This document shows, in pieces, positions 1-9,747 of a stretch of DNA of 64,000 bases. The translations under genes were made by a program, and so were the position numbers. The notes under the pieces were generated by a model. That model was not told where the DNA came from, made no database searches, and saw only the letters and a list, made by a program, of their open reading frames with translations. The stretch is from positions 682,001 through 746,000 of the forward strand of contig JASGJW010000001.1 of assembly GCA_047601145.1 (NCBI GenBank), read 5' to 3'. Source of the stretch: UBA7672 sp047601145. GTDB lineage: Bacteria; Pseudomonadota; Alphaproteobacteria; Caulobacterales; Hyphomonadaceae. Position 1 is the first letter of the stretch. Each line of letters begins with the position of its first letter.

Positions 1-2
1 CG

Positions 3-44
3 TCCGACGCAATGGCGAAGCTCCGCAATCTGCTGCCGGCCTGA
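3..44 (+). CDS. C-terminal end of an upstream gene (partial)
   Basis: Frame 3 of the plus strand reads 13 residues ending in LRNLLPA and stops at a TGA at 42-44. The following gene lies convergently 10 bp away, so this looks like the last codons of a plus-strand gene that starts before the window. It is too short to identify, and it could be a chance open frame. Confidence 0.3.
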   Translation, partial: SDAMAKLRNLLPA

Positions 45-54
45 TCCGCCCGCC

Positions 55-681
55 TCAGTTCGGCGCCGGCCACTCCCGCGTCACCTGCGCCTTCGTCACC
101 ACGATCGGAACCTTCGGCAGCTTGCCCGGGAACGGCCCACCCTCCGGCGCGAGCTCCACCTTGTTGATCGCCTCGGCGACCTCCCAGCCCTTCGTCACGT
201 GCCCGAACACCGCATAGCCTGTCGTGTTCGGCGCAGCTCCCTCGGTCGCGTTGAGATGCGGATTGGCGCCCATGTCGATGTAGAAGGTCGCGCGCCCGTC
301 ATTGGGATCATCGCCATGCGCCATCGCCACCGCCATGTACGCATGTTTGTTGTCCGCCGTCTCCAGCGGCACCGTCGGCAGCGGCGGCTCGCGATATTCC
401 AGCTTCGCATCGAGATCGCCGAGCTGGATCACGAACCCCGGCTCCACGCGATAGACCCCCGCGCCGTCGAAATACCCTGCCCGCGCGAGCCCGAGAAACT
501 GCGCCGCCGTCTTCGGCGCGCCGATCGGATCGAGCGTTACGACAATATCCCCCATCGTCGTCTGTAGCGTCACCTCGGGCCCGAGCCACACGCGCGGCGG
601 ATCATCCTGCGCAAACGCCGCCCCGCTCATCGCGACCGCCACGCCCATGACCAGGGAGAGGCACGCAAGAAATCGTTTCAT
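55..681 (-). CDS. Periplasmic cyclophilin-type peptidyl-prolyl isomerase
   Basis: Predicted to catalyse cis-trans isomerisation of prolyl bonds in the periplasm. A signal peptide (MKRFLACLSL to AFA) precedes a cyclophilin fold beginning at LQTTMGDIVVTL. The motif VYRVEPGFVIQLGD matches the family FHRVI..F..QGGD and keeps the catalytic arginine, while TFYIDMG replaces the usual FFI segment, so it is a divergent member. The ATG at 679-681 is preferred over an upstream TTG at 697-699, because it gives a clean signal peptide and has an AAGG about 9 nt upstream. It converges with the fragment at the window start. The family is secure; the substrate is unknown. Confidence 0.88.
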   Translation of the reverse strand: MKRFLACLSLVMGVAVAMSGAAFAQDDPPRVWLGPEVTLQTTMGDIVVTLDPIGAPKTAAQFLGLARAGYFDGAGVYRVEPGFVIQLGDLDAKLEYREPPLPTVPLETADNKHAYMAVAMAHGDDPNDGRATFYIDMGANPHLNATEGAAPNTTGYAVFGHVTKGWEVAEAINKVELAPEGGPFPGKLPKVPIVVTKAQVTREWPAPN

Positions 682-746
682 CGACTCAACCTTCGCCAAA
701 GCGCGGCGAGCCTAGCATCGCCTCAGCCCCGGCCAAGCGGCAGAAC

Positions 747-1058
747 TCACAGCGTGCAGTTCGCGTACGGCCCGCCTTCGGCGCCGCTCAACTTCGCGTA
801 GCCCCCGCGCTCCGAGAACTCGACCTTCCTGTCGGCAAAATGCAAGCCCGAGGAAACCTTCTTCGCCGGCAGCCAGTACATCCTGCCGCCCGCCAGCACC
901 TCGAAATTCCCGCCCGCCGTCCACTGCGAGGAGAACGCAGCGCCGCCATCGCATGTCCAGGCCATGACCGGCCCCAGCGCCGGATCAGGCGCAGGCGGCG
1001 GCGCGGACGCGCACGCGCTCAGCGCAACAAGCATCGCGCCAACAAGAAGAGCACGCAT
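747..1058 (-). CDS. Small lipoprotein, MliC-like (putative C-type lysozyme inhibitor)
   Basis: A 103-residue protein with a lipoprotein signal (LSAC, Cys16), so it should be lipid-anchored. The mature part has the MliC pattern: a WTCDGG opening, a G-R-M-Y-W-L segment near the middle, a SSGLHF segment, and a closing Cys after GPYANC. MliC/PliC proteins bind and inhibit C-type lysozyme at the cell surface. The assignment rests on the two cysteines and spaced aromatic/Gly positions seen by eye, so the fold is likely but inhibition is inferred. The gene stands alone between the cyclophilin and the gyrB-tail ORF. Confidence 0.7.
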   Translation of the reverse strand: MRALLVGAMLVALSACASAPPPAPDPALGPVMAWTCDGGAAFSSQWTAGGNFEVLAGGRMYWLPAKKVSSGLHFADRKVEFSERGGYAKLSGAEGGPYANCTL

Positions 1059-1250
1059 GACACACTCCCTGACCTCTCAGCCGGGAGTCATCACACACCG
1101 AGGCAAACAGGGCGTTGCAGGCAGCAGCCGAACGCCACGCGATCAGGTTGGAAAAAATTAGCCTTAAGCGCAGCCGGAAAGCTGAAGCTTGATGCGATGG
1201 CCCTTGTTCCGCACTGGGGTAGGCGGATCAGCGCGAAGCGGCGAGGCAAA

Positions 1251-1274
1251 GGGGCGCTACTTGCGCCCCCCTTA
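1251..1274 (-). terminator. Rho-independent terminator after the gyrB-tail copy
   Basis: GGGGCGC (1251-1257) and GCGCCCC (1263-1269) form a perfect 7-bp stem with a 5-nt loop. On the minus strand it follows two bases after the TAA at 1272-1274 and is followed by TTTG. It sits immediately after the duplicated tail copy, while the intact gyrB gene has no comparable hairpin directly after its stop. It may therefore be the original gyrB terminator. Confidence 0.6.
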
Positions 1275-1385
1275 AGCATCCACCTCCGCCTCGAGGGCAT
1301 TTTCCTGGATGAACTCGCGGCGCGGTTCGACGATGTCGCCCATCAGTTTGGAGAACATCTCATCGGCAGTGTCGGCGTGCTCGAC
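1269..1385 (-). repeat. Duplicated gyrB 3' end, distal copy
   Basis: This 117-bp segment matches 1663-1779 (the end of gyrB) at an offset of 394 bp, with five mismatches. All five are transitions at third codon positions (GTC/GTT, GAG/GAA, ACT/ACC, GAT/GAC, AAT/AAC in distal/gyrB order), so the 37 encoded residues are identical. The match ends abruptly at the codon before VEHADT. The copy is read in frame as the C-terminus of the ORF at 1272-1589. Confidence 0.95.
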
Positions 1386-1589
1386 ATTGCATCGGGACAA
1401 CGCTGCGTAGGCTTTCAGCACCTCCGCGCGGAGCTGGTCGGGCGTCAGTGTGGGATCGTTCTGTAGCGCCTGCAGGCGCTTTTTACTCGCCGCACCAAGC
1501 TTCAAGCCCTCAACGGCGTTGATCGCCGCAAGCGCACGGGTTCCAAGAATCTTGGGCGCTGTGTTTGCCTGCTTCCTGAGCGTCGACAT
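1272..1589 (-). CDS. Hybrid small protein: unknown N-terminus fused to a GyrB C-terminal tail
   Basis: A 105-residue ORF. Residues 1-68 do not match GyrB; residues 69-105 (VEHADTADEMF to EAEVDA) are identical to the last 37 residues of GyrB. The N-terminal part is helical, with an INAVEGLKLG segment followed by TPDQLRAEVLKAY. This loosely resembles the VbhA-type Fic antitoxin motif ([S/T]xxxE[G/N]), but with Ile where Ser/Thr is expected, so the link is weak. The ATG at 1587-1589 has only a distant AGGA as ribosome site. The unique part looks less GC-rich than its neighbours. It may be a real small gene whose end was replaced, or a by-product of an insertion at the gyrB 3' end. Confidence 0.5.
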   Translation of the reverse strand: MSTLRKQANTAPKILGTRALAAINAVEGLKLGAASKKRLQALQNDPTLTPDQLRAEVLKAYAALSRCNVEHADTADEMFSKLMGDIVEPRREFIQENALEAEVDA

Positions 1590-1665
1590 GCCGGTATCTT
1601 ATCCTGAAAACCGTTGATGCGCCACAAAGTCCGGGGTGTTAATCGTATCGTGAACGGAAAAACCC

Positions 1666-4110
<2,445 letters not shown>

Positions 4111-4148
4111 TCAAAATTTCCTTGTGGCGATGCCCATATGGGAACCGC

Positions 4149-5321
4149 TCAGCCTTCACGCACGACGCCGTCTGACACTTCAAACCGCTGCGTTCGATCG
4201 CCGAACGCGTCGAACAGGTTGCGGTCCGTTCCTGTGAGCCAGGCCTGGCCGCCCAGCGCGACCAGTTCATCGTACAAGGCGGCGCGCCGATCCGAATCGA
4301 GATGGGCTGCCGCTTCATCCAACAATAGCAGGGGTGAGGGGGCAAAATCACGCTCGAAAAGCGCCTGCGCGTTGGCCAAAATCAAGCCTATTAACAAGGC
4401 CTTCTGCTCACCCGTCGAGCACTGGTCGGCGGGCAGTCCTTTTGCCGCGTGAATGACCTTCAAATCGGTTCGGTGGACGCCCTCCGTGGTGCGCCCCGCA
4501 GCCTGGTCGCGCGGGCGGTTCTGGCGCAGTTGGGCGGCGATTTCCTGCTCGATATCGGTCAGGGCGATACCGTGCGCGGCGCGGTTCTCGAATGCGCCAT
4601 CGAGGTCGATGAGCGCCTTGGGAAACGCGCCTTCGGGACGCGCGAGGATCGCCTCCTGCATCACCTTCACGGCGTCGACGCGATGGAGCGCCATGGCGGC
4701 GCCGGCGGAGGCCATGCCGAGTTCGAGCGCATCAAGCCATGCAGGGTCAGCCCTTCCCTGCTCCAGCAGCGCATTGCGCTGGCGCATGGCCTTTTCGTAG
4801 GCGGCGCCAGCGGAGGCATGGCTCGGGAAGTGGGCAAGCACCTGGCGGTCGAGGAAACGGCGGCGGTCGCCAGCCGGACCGGTGAAGACCCGGTCCATCG
4901 ACGGGGTGAGCCAGATGACACGCATCAGTTCGCCAAGATCGTTCTGGGTCGTGGGTGCGCCATCGAGGCGGGCCGTGCGCTTGGAGCGACCCGCCTCGTC
5001 GAGTTCCAGTGCAAGGGAGATGCGGCGATCGAAATCGCCTTCCTTCACATCGGCCGAAAGAGCCCAGTTGCGAGCGGCCGCGCCTTCGGGCGTGCGGCGA
5101 ACCAGTTCGGTGAACTCGGCCCCGCGCAGGCCGCGGCCCGGCGACAGCATCGAGACCGCTTCCATCAGGTTGGTCTTGCCCGCGCCGTTCGCGCCATAGA
5201 GGCAGACATGGCGCCCATCCAGCCGGAGCTGGAGCTGGACATAGTTGCGGAAATTCTCCAGCGCGAGACGCGTCAGGCGGACGTGCGGGCGGCGGATCTC
5301 GGGTGTGGCGCTGTCGATCAC
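4149..5321 (-). CDS. recF: DNA replication/repair protein RecF
   Basis: RecF binds gapped DNA and, with RecO and RecR, loads RecA at stalled forks. The 390-residue protein has the SMC/RecF-type ATPase layout: FRNY near the N-terminus, Walker A GANGAGKTN near residue 45, and Walker B with D-loop in LLLLDEAAAHLDSDRR near residue 330. It starts with GTG at 5319-5321, overlapping the dnaN stop by four bases (GTGA), so translation is probably coupled. It lies in the conserved dnaA-dnaN-recF-gyrB order. Confidence 0.97.
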   Translation of the reverse strand: MIDSATPEIRRPHVRLTRLALENFRNYVQLQLRLDGRHVCLYGANGAGKTNLMEAVSMLSPGRGLRGAEFTELVRRTPEGAAARNWALSADVKEGDFDRRISLALELDEAGRSKRTARLDGAPTTQNDLGELMRVIWLTPSMDRVFTGPAGDRRRFLDRQVLAHFPSHASAGAAYEKAMRQRNALLEQGRADPAWLDALELGMASAGAAMALHRVDAVKVMQEAILARPEGAFPKALIDLDGAFENRAAHGIALTDIEQEIAAQLRQNRPRDQAAGRTTEGVHRTDLKVIHAAKGLPADQCSTGEQKALLIGLILANAQALFERDFAPSPLLLLDEAAAHLDSDRRAALYDELVALGGQAWLTGTDRNLFDAFGDRTQRFEVSDGVVREG

Positions 5322-6430
5322 ACGCGGAGCGGCATCAGGACGTACTGCGCGCCCTCGTCCTTGCCGTCGAGCACGCGGGCGGGAGAGGCGGCGTCATTGA
5401 ATTCGATGCGCGTCTCTTCCGCCTCGATCTGCGAGGCGACATCCAGGAGATATTTGGCGTTGAAGCCGATTTCCATGGGCTCGGAGCTGTAGTCCGCCTC
5501 GAGCTCTTCGGTACCCTGTCCGGTTTCGGAGTGGCTGACGGCGAGCGTGAGCTTGCCCGAGGAGAGCGATAGCTTCACGGATCGCGAGCGTTCGGCCGAG
5601 ACGGTGGCGACGCGATCAACGGCGTCCTTGAAAGACTTGTTGTCGACCGAGAGGATGCGGCCGTTCTCCTTCGGGATCACGCGCTGGTAGTCCGGGAAGG
5701 AGCCGTCGATCAGTTTCGAGGTCAGAACGGCTTCGCCGATGCGGAACACGATCTTGGAATCCGAGGCCTCGACCGTAACGGTCTCAGGCGCGTCATCGAG
5801 CAGGCGGCGGGCTTCGGCCACGCATTTGCGCGGGACGATGACGCCCTTGAGCGTTGCAGAGCCCTTGGGCGCTTCCGTCTCGGCGAGCGCAAGGCGGTGG
5901 CCATCGGTCGCCACAGCGCGGAGGACGTTGCCCTTCCCGGCCTTGGCGTGGTGCAGGTAGATGCCATTGAGGTAGTAGCGCGTTTCTTCCGTCGAGATGG
6001 CAAAGCGCGTCTTGTCGATCAGGCGGCGCAGCTCAGCGGCCTCGATCTCGAATTTCGTGGGCGCGGCTTCCTTGGCCATGGTCTGGAAGTCGGAGGCCGG
6101 CAGGGTCGGCAGCGCGAATTTCGAGCGTCCGGAGGAAATCGAGAGACGGCCTTCCGACAGGTCGAGCGAAATCTCGGAGCCTTCGGGCAGCTTGCGCACG
6201 ACGTCAAAAAGCGTCTGGGCCGGAGCGGTGACCGAGCCCGCCCTCTTCACGGAGGCTTCAGCCGCGTCCGTCGCCTCGATGTCGAGGTCGGTGGCGGTGA
6301 GGCTCAGCCGGTCGCCTTCCGCATGAAGGAGGATGTTCGACAGGATCGGAATCGTGTTCCGCCGTTCGACGACGGCCTGGACGTGGGAGAGCGCACGCAT
6401 CAGGGCGTTGCGGTCGATCGTCAGTTTCAT
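5318..6430 (-). CDS. dnaN: DNA polymerase III beta subunit (sliding clamp)
   Basis: Forms the ring that holds DNA polymerase III on DNA. The start MKLTIDRNALMRALSHVQ and the following VVERRNTIPILSNILL are typical of beta clamps. The ATG at 6428-6430 gives 370 residues, the usual length. The frame stays open upstream for 71 more codons, but that part is not clamp-like and contains the terminator hairpin at 6491-6514. The C-terminus YVLMPLRV resembles the usual Y-x-x-MP-x-R-x ending. It overlaps recF by four bases. Confidence 0.98.
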   Translation of the reverse strand: MKLTIDRNALMRALSHVQAVVERRNTIPILSNILLHAEGDRLSLTATDLDIEATDAAEASVKRAGSVTAPAQTLFDVVRKLPEGSEISLDLSEGRLSISSGRSKFALPTLPASDFQTMAKEAAPTKFEIEAAELRRLIDKTRFAISTEETRYYLNGIYLHHAKAGKGNVLRAVATDGHRLALAETEAPKGSATLKGVIVPRKCVAEARRLLDDAPETVTVEASDSKIVFRIGEAVLTSKLIDGSFPDYQRVIPKENGRILSVDNKSFKDAVDRVATVSAERSRSVKLSLSSGKLTLAVSHSETGQGTEELEADYSSEPMEIGFNAKYLLDVASQIEAEETRIEFNDAASPARVLDGKDEGAQYVLMPLRV

Positions 6431-6480
6431 AAGCCCAATCCTGTAGATCTGCGCCCATGAGGAGCGCCTGGCGGTCATCC

Positions 6481-6516
6481 GAAAAAGCTTCGGCCCGCCT
6501 TTGGGGGCGGGCCGAG
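6481..6516 (-). terminator. Terminator between dnaA and dnaN
   Basis: A perfect 9-bp inverted repeat CGGCCCGCC (6491-6499) / GGCGGGCCG (6506-6514) with a 6-nt loop. On the minus strand it is followed by AAGCTTTTTC. It lies 51 nt upstream of the dnaN start, so dnaN probably has its own promoter or depends on read-through. Confidence 0.8.
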
Positions 6517-6544
6517 ACATTAGCCGATCAGTTGCATAGGCAAA

Positions 6545-6560
6545 GGGGGTTCCTACCCCC
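6545..6560 (-). terminator. Short GC hairpin just after dnaA
   Basis: GGGGG (6545-6549) and CCCCC (6556-6560) enclose a 6-nt loop. The hairpin begins about 12 nt past the dnaA stop on the minus strand and is followed by TTTG. With the stronger hairpin at 6491-6514 it may form a tandem terminator. Confidence 0.5.
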
Positions 6561-6572
6561 AAAACCCAGCAA

Positions 6573-8105
6573 TCAACGGGAATTACGCGGATCAGCGAGG
6601 ATGCGCTGCTCAAGCTGGCGAAGTTCCTCCGCCATGCCTTCATTTCCGGCGATCATCGCGGAGATTTTCCGGTAGGCGAAAAGCACGGTCGTGTGGTCGC
6701 GATCCCCGAACATCCGCCCGATCTGCGGGTAGGAGCATTTGGTCAACTGGCGGCTGAGATACATCGCGTACTGGCGCGGCTGGGCGAACTGGCGCTTGCG
6801 GCAGGCGGACTCAAGGTCGGCCTTGGTGACGCCGTAGGCCTTGGCCGTGACGTCCTTGATCGTGTCGATCTTCGGCGCACGCGCCGGAGCGCCGCCCATC
6901 TGGAGCTGGATCGATTTCTCGACAGCCGCCTTGTCCAGCGGTTTGCCGGCGAGGACGGTGCCGCAATAGACGTTGCGCACGGCGCCGCAGAGGGCGCGGC
7001 CCGAAGCGGGCAGGCGATCCGCAAGCAGATCGATCCACTCTTCCGTGAGGTGGAACTCCGCATCGATCGCGGACGCGGCCGTGGAGACGGCGTCGGCCTT
7101 GGCGCGCAGGATTTCACGGCGAAGATTGCGCTCGGGCAGTTCCATCTGAGCGATGACGCCCCCGTGGATCTCATCGCGCATGCGTTCGTCGAGCTGGTCG
7201 ATCAGCGCCGGGGTCTGGTCGGCCGCGAGGACGACCACGCCGCCATGCGAGACGATGGCGCGGAGGTGCGAGAAGAACTCGACCAGCGTGCCGGGCTTCG
7301 AGCAGATGAACTGGAAGTCGTCGAGCAGCACGACCTTGGCGCGGCGAACGACAGTGCGCAGGTCCGACGTGTCTTTCCGCTTCACGCCGTCGACGAAGGC
7401 GACGGTGAAGTCCTCGGAGGACATGTAGAGGACGCTCTGCTCGCCCTTCGCAGCCTTGAGGGCGGCTTCGATGCCCCTGAGAAGGTGCGATTTCCCGACG
7501 CCGTGCGGACCAACAATGGTGACGACGTTGGCTTCGACGCCGGCGCCCATGGCAAGACGGCGCGCGAGACCGAAGGCGATGCGGTTTGAATCGCCGACGA
7601 GGAAATTCTCGAGCGTCTGCGCTTCGGAGTTGGCGTCGAGCGCCTGTTCGGCGTCAGCCGCGGCTTCGTCAGTCGATGGCGCGGCATCGCGCTTCAGCTC
7701 AGCTGCGGCGGCAGGCTGGGCCAGCGCCAGCACGTCCGGCGCGATGCGGTCACGCGCTTCAATGCGCACGGAGCGGCCTTCATCATCGGCCTGGTCCCAG
7801 GCCTGCTGGATGATGTGACCGAAATCGGTGTCGACGCGGCTGCGCTGATAGTCGTCTGACGCCGCGAGCAGGATCTCGCCATTCACTTCAGCGACGAAAT
7901 CGAGACGCGCAATCCACGCGTCGAACTTGGCGTCGCCAAGACGGCGACGCAGCGCTTCGCGCACGCCGGCCCACAGAACAGGCGCCTGCGCCGCGCTGGA
8001 ATCCTGCGCCGGAACGGCGCGCGAAACTGAAGACGGCTCCGCCGTCCGGGTCACTCCACCCATCCCGCCAGGTGCAAATCGCGTCGTGTTCTGATTGCTG
8101 ATCAT
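6573..8105 (-). CDS. dnaA: Chromosomal replication initiator DnaA
   Basis: Binds DnaA boxes and opens the origin in its ATP form. The 510-residue protein shows domain I (about 42-115), an Ala-rich linker, an AAA+ domain with Walker A GPHGVGKSHL and Walker B VVLLDDFQFI, and domain IV with the DNA-binding signature GRMFGDRDHTTVLFA after MYLSRQLTKCSYPQI. Domain I and parts of the AAA+ domain are divergent (for example AADQTP in the sensor 1 strand), as is common in this class. The ATG at 8103-8105 is the first plausible start; a long structured leader lies upstream. Confidence 0.97.
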   Translation of the reverse strand: MISNQNTTRFAPGGMGGVTRTAEPSSVSRAVPAQDSSAAQAPVLWAGVREALRRRLGDAKFDAWIARLDFVAEVNGEILLAASDDYQRSRVDTDFGHIIQQAWDQADDEGRSVRIEARDRIAPDVLALAQPAAAAELKRDAAPSTDEAAADAEQALDANSEAQTLENFLVGDSNRIAFGLARRLAMGAGVEANVVTIVGPHGVGKSHLLRGIEAALKAAKGEQSVLYMSSEDFTVAFVDGVKRKDTSDLRTVVRRAKVVLLDDFQFICSKPGTLVEFFSHLRAIVSHGGVVVLAADQTPALIDQLDERMRDEIHGGVIAQMELPERNLRREILRAKADAVSTAASAIDAEFHLTEEWIDLLADRLPASGRALCGAVRNVYCGTVLAGKPLDKAAVEKSIQLQMGGAPARAPKIDTIKDVTAKAYGVTKADLESACRKRQFAQPRQYAMYLSRQLTKCSYPQIGRMFGDRDHTTVLFAYRKISAMIAGNEGMAEELRQLEQRILADPRNSR

Positions 8106-8512
8106 GGCCCCTCATCTACCCTTCTGGTCGATGCCTTCCGCCGGATTTTTGGACAGAAAATTCCCCCAACGGCTCCAGCCCCGGAGCCGCTGATCGTGTC
8201 CAAAACGAAGGAAGGTTACTCGCTACGGAGGAGAGTTTTTCTCCGATCAGTCGCCGCCGTCAACCGCGACAAAAGCTGCTTCTGCGATTTTATTTTTACC
8301 AAACTTTCGCAATCGCTATTGCCACTGAATCTATTGGCGAAACGATGCAACTTGAGGCTCGAACGCGACTGAAAAACAGTTCGTACACGGAGCAATATTT
8401 CGCGGGCGAAAGTAACGCCGTCACGAAATTGTCTTCCGTCAAAAATCAACTGCGAAGTGATCAGGAATGCAAGCGCGAAACGTCACGCAAGCGGATTTGT
8501 GAAGAGAGCGCC
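8106..8512. other. dnaA-rpsT intergenic region
   Basis: A 407-bp gene-free stretch, more AT-rich than its surroundings in the middle (ATTTTATTTTTACC near 8287). It holds nested inverted repeats close to dnaA (8147-8205), a weaker GGAGA/TCTCC hairpin at 8230-8244 and one GAATC site (8327-8331, the CcrM GANTC target). I found no TTATCCACA-type DnaA box, so there is no direct evidence that this is the origin. The rpsT end overlaps a small AGCGCC/GGCGCT hairpin. Confidence 0.6.
8147..8205 (-). promoter_or_regulatory. Nested inverted repeats in the presumed dnaA leader
   Basis: Outer arms TTTTGGACA (8147-8155) and TGTCCAAAA (8197-8205) match perfectly over 9 bp. Inside them CGGCTCC (8170-8176) and GGAGCCG (8183-8189) form a second perfect 7-bp stem with a 6-nt loop. 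The structure lies 42-100 nt upstream of the dnaA ATG. It could be an RNA structure in the leader or a protein operator. Confidence 0.55.
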
Positions 8513-8779
8513 TTAGGCGCTGACGCCCTTCACGCGGGCGGCGAGACGGGAGACTTTCCGCGACGCCGTGTTCTTGTGCAGGACGCCTTTCTGGACGCCG
8601 CGCATGATCTCCGGCTCGGCAGCTTTCAGGGCGGCGATCGCCGCCTTCTTGTCGCCGGCCGCGACGGCTTCTTCGACCTTGCGGACGAAGGTGCGGACGC
8701 GCGACTTGCGCGATTTGTTGACCTCGGTCCGCCGCGCGATCTTGCGCACCATTTTCTTGGCGGATTTCGTATTGGCCAT
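8513..8779 (-). CDS. rpsT: 30S ribosomal protein S20
   Basis: Binds 16S rRNA during small-subunit assembly. The 88-residue protein has the family's basic N-terminus MANTKSAKKMVRK followed by RRTEVNKSRKSRVRTFVRK, and the GVLHKNTASRKVSRLAARVK C-terminal part. The ATG at 8777-8779 has a GGAAG upstream. rpsT beside dnaA is standard in Alphaproteobacteria. A good promoter and a leader hairpin are visible upstream. Confidence 0.99.
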   Translation of the reverse strand: MANTKSAKKMVRKIARRTEVNKSRKSRVRTFVRKVEEAVAAGDKKAAIAALKAAEPEIMRGVQKGVLHKNTASRKVSRLAARVKGVSA

Positions 8780-8807
8780 CGGTCTTCCAGAGCTCCGTTT
8801 ACCCTAG

Positions 8808-8826
8808 CCCCGGACATAGGCCGGGG
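8808..8826 (-). promoter_or_regulatory. Hairpin in the rpsT leader
   Basis: CCCCGG (8808-8813) and CCGGGG (8821-8826) enclose a 7-nt loop, about 30 nt upstream of the rpsT start and downstream of the predicted promoter. S20 represses its own synthesis in E. coli. A similar role for this hairpin is only inferred. Confidence 0.4.
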
Positions 8827-8842
8827 GGTTTTGGGGAGCGGC

Positions 8843-8871
8843 GTCTTAACAGCGTCCCTGTGAGCGGTCAA
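8843..8871 (-). promoter_or_regulatory. rpsT: Predicted rpsT promoter
   Basis: On the minus strand TTGACC (8866-8871 reversed) and TAAGAC (8843-8848 reversed) are separated by exactly 17 bp. The -35 box fits the housekeeping sigma consensus well and the -10 box moderately. It sits 64 nt upstream of the S20 start codon. Confidence 0.6.
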
Positions 8872-8939
8872 TTCGGGTCCTGAAGGAATTCGCCAGGGCG
8901 CCGCAAAGGCCGCAGGAAGGGCCGCTTTAAAAGGCTTTC

Positions 8940-9716
8940 TCACGTGTTCGAGAACTTCGCCGGGCGTTTCTCCACGAAGGCGGCCATGCCTTCCTTCTGA
9001 TCGTGGGTGGCGAACATGGAATGGAACAAGCGGCGTTCCAGCATGATGCCCTGGCGCAGCGTGGTCTCGTAGGCCGCGTTGACCGTTTCCTTGGTCATCA
9101 TCGCGATCGGCTGGGACTGGCCGGCGATCTTCTTGGCTGCAGCCTTGGCTTCCTCGACCAGCTTGTCGGCGGGAAGGACGCGCGAGACGAGGCCTGCGCG
9201 CTCGGCTTCCGCAGCGTCCATCATGCGCCCGGTGAGACACATCTCCATCGCCTTCGACTTGCCGACGAAGCGGGTGAGACGCTGCGTGCCGCCAATGCCC
9301 GGCATGACGCCAAGATTGATCTCGGGCTGGCCGAACTTCGCGGCCTCGGAGGCAAGAATGAAGTCGCACAGCATCGCGAGCTCGCAGCCGCCACCGAGCG
9401 CAAAGCCGTTGACCGCCGCAATGATCGGTTTGCGGAAAGAAGAGACCGCGTGCTCGAAGGCGCCGAACAGGTCGTTCTTGTAGACGTCCATGTAGGATTG
9501 CGGCGCCATCTCCTTGATGTCAGCGCCAGCGGCGAAGGCGCGCCCTGCCCCGGTGAGCACGACGCAGCCGATGGCCGTGTCCTTCTCCCACTTGCCGAGA
9601 ATGTCGATCAGTTCGCCGCACAGCTTGCTGTTGAGCGCGTTGAGCGCATCAGGGCGATTGAGCGTGATGACGCCGACAGCGCCGTCGGTTTCGACCAGCA
9701 GGGTTTCGTAGGCCAT
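8940..9716 (-). CDS. Enoyl-CoA hydratase (crotonase family)
   Basis: Predicted to hydrate trans-2-enoyl-CoA in fatty-acid beta-oxidation in the cytoplasm. The 258-residue protein keeps both catalytic glutamates: E112 in GGGCELAM and E132 in GQPEINLGVMPGIGGTQRL. The oxyanion segment AAGADIKEM is also present. Its place between rpsT and mutM is conserved in many Alphaproteobacteria. The ATG at 9714-9716 has a GGAG held in the 3' arm of a perfect 10-bp hairpin that ends 3 nt before the start codon. Confidence 0.95.
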   Translation of the reverse strand: MAYETLLVETDGAVGVITLNRPDALNALNSKLCGELIDILGKWEKDTAIGCVVLTGAGRAFAAGADIKEMAPQSYMDVYKNDLFGAFEHAVSSFRKPIIAAVNGFALGGGCELAMLCDFILASEAAKFGQPEINLGVMPGIGGTQRLTRFVGKSKAMEMCLTGRMMDAAEAERAGLVSRVLPADKLVEEAKAAAKKIAGQSQPIAMMTKETVNAAYETTLRQGIMLERRLFHSMFATHDQKEGMAAFVEKRPAKFSNT

Positions 9717-9720
9717 GGGC

Positions 9721-9743
9721 GTCTCCAGAAGTTTTCTGGAGAC
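9721..9743 (-). promoter_or_regulatory. Perfect hairpin sequestering the enoyl-CoA hydratase ribosome site
   Basis: GTCTCCAGAA (9721-9730) and TTCTGGAGAC (9734-9743) pair perfectly over 10 bp with a 3-nt loop. On the minus strand it lies between the stop of the upstream gene (9748) and the hydratase ATG (9716). The only Shine-Dalgarno candidate, GGAG, is inside the 3' arm. Translation may therefore depend on unfolding, for example by ribosomes finishing the upstream gene. Confidence 0.6.
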
Positions 9744-9747
9744 TGGC

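Noticed and set aside
6431..6643. N-terminal extension of DnaN
   Set aside because: The frame is open 71 codons upstream, but this part is not clamp-like and contains the terminator hairpin; MKLTIDRN is the family start.
8106..8512. Replication origin
   Set aside because: Although next to dnaA and AT-rich in part, no DnaA boxes of the TTATCCACA type were found on either strand, and in related bacteria the origin is often elsewhere.
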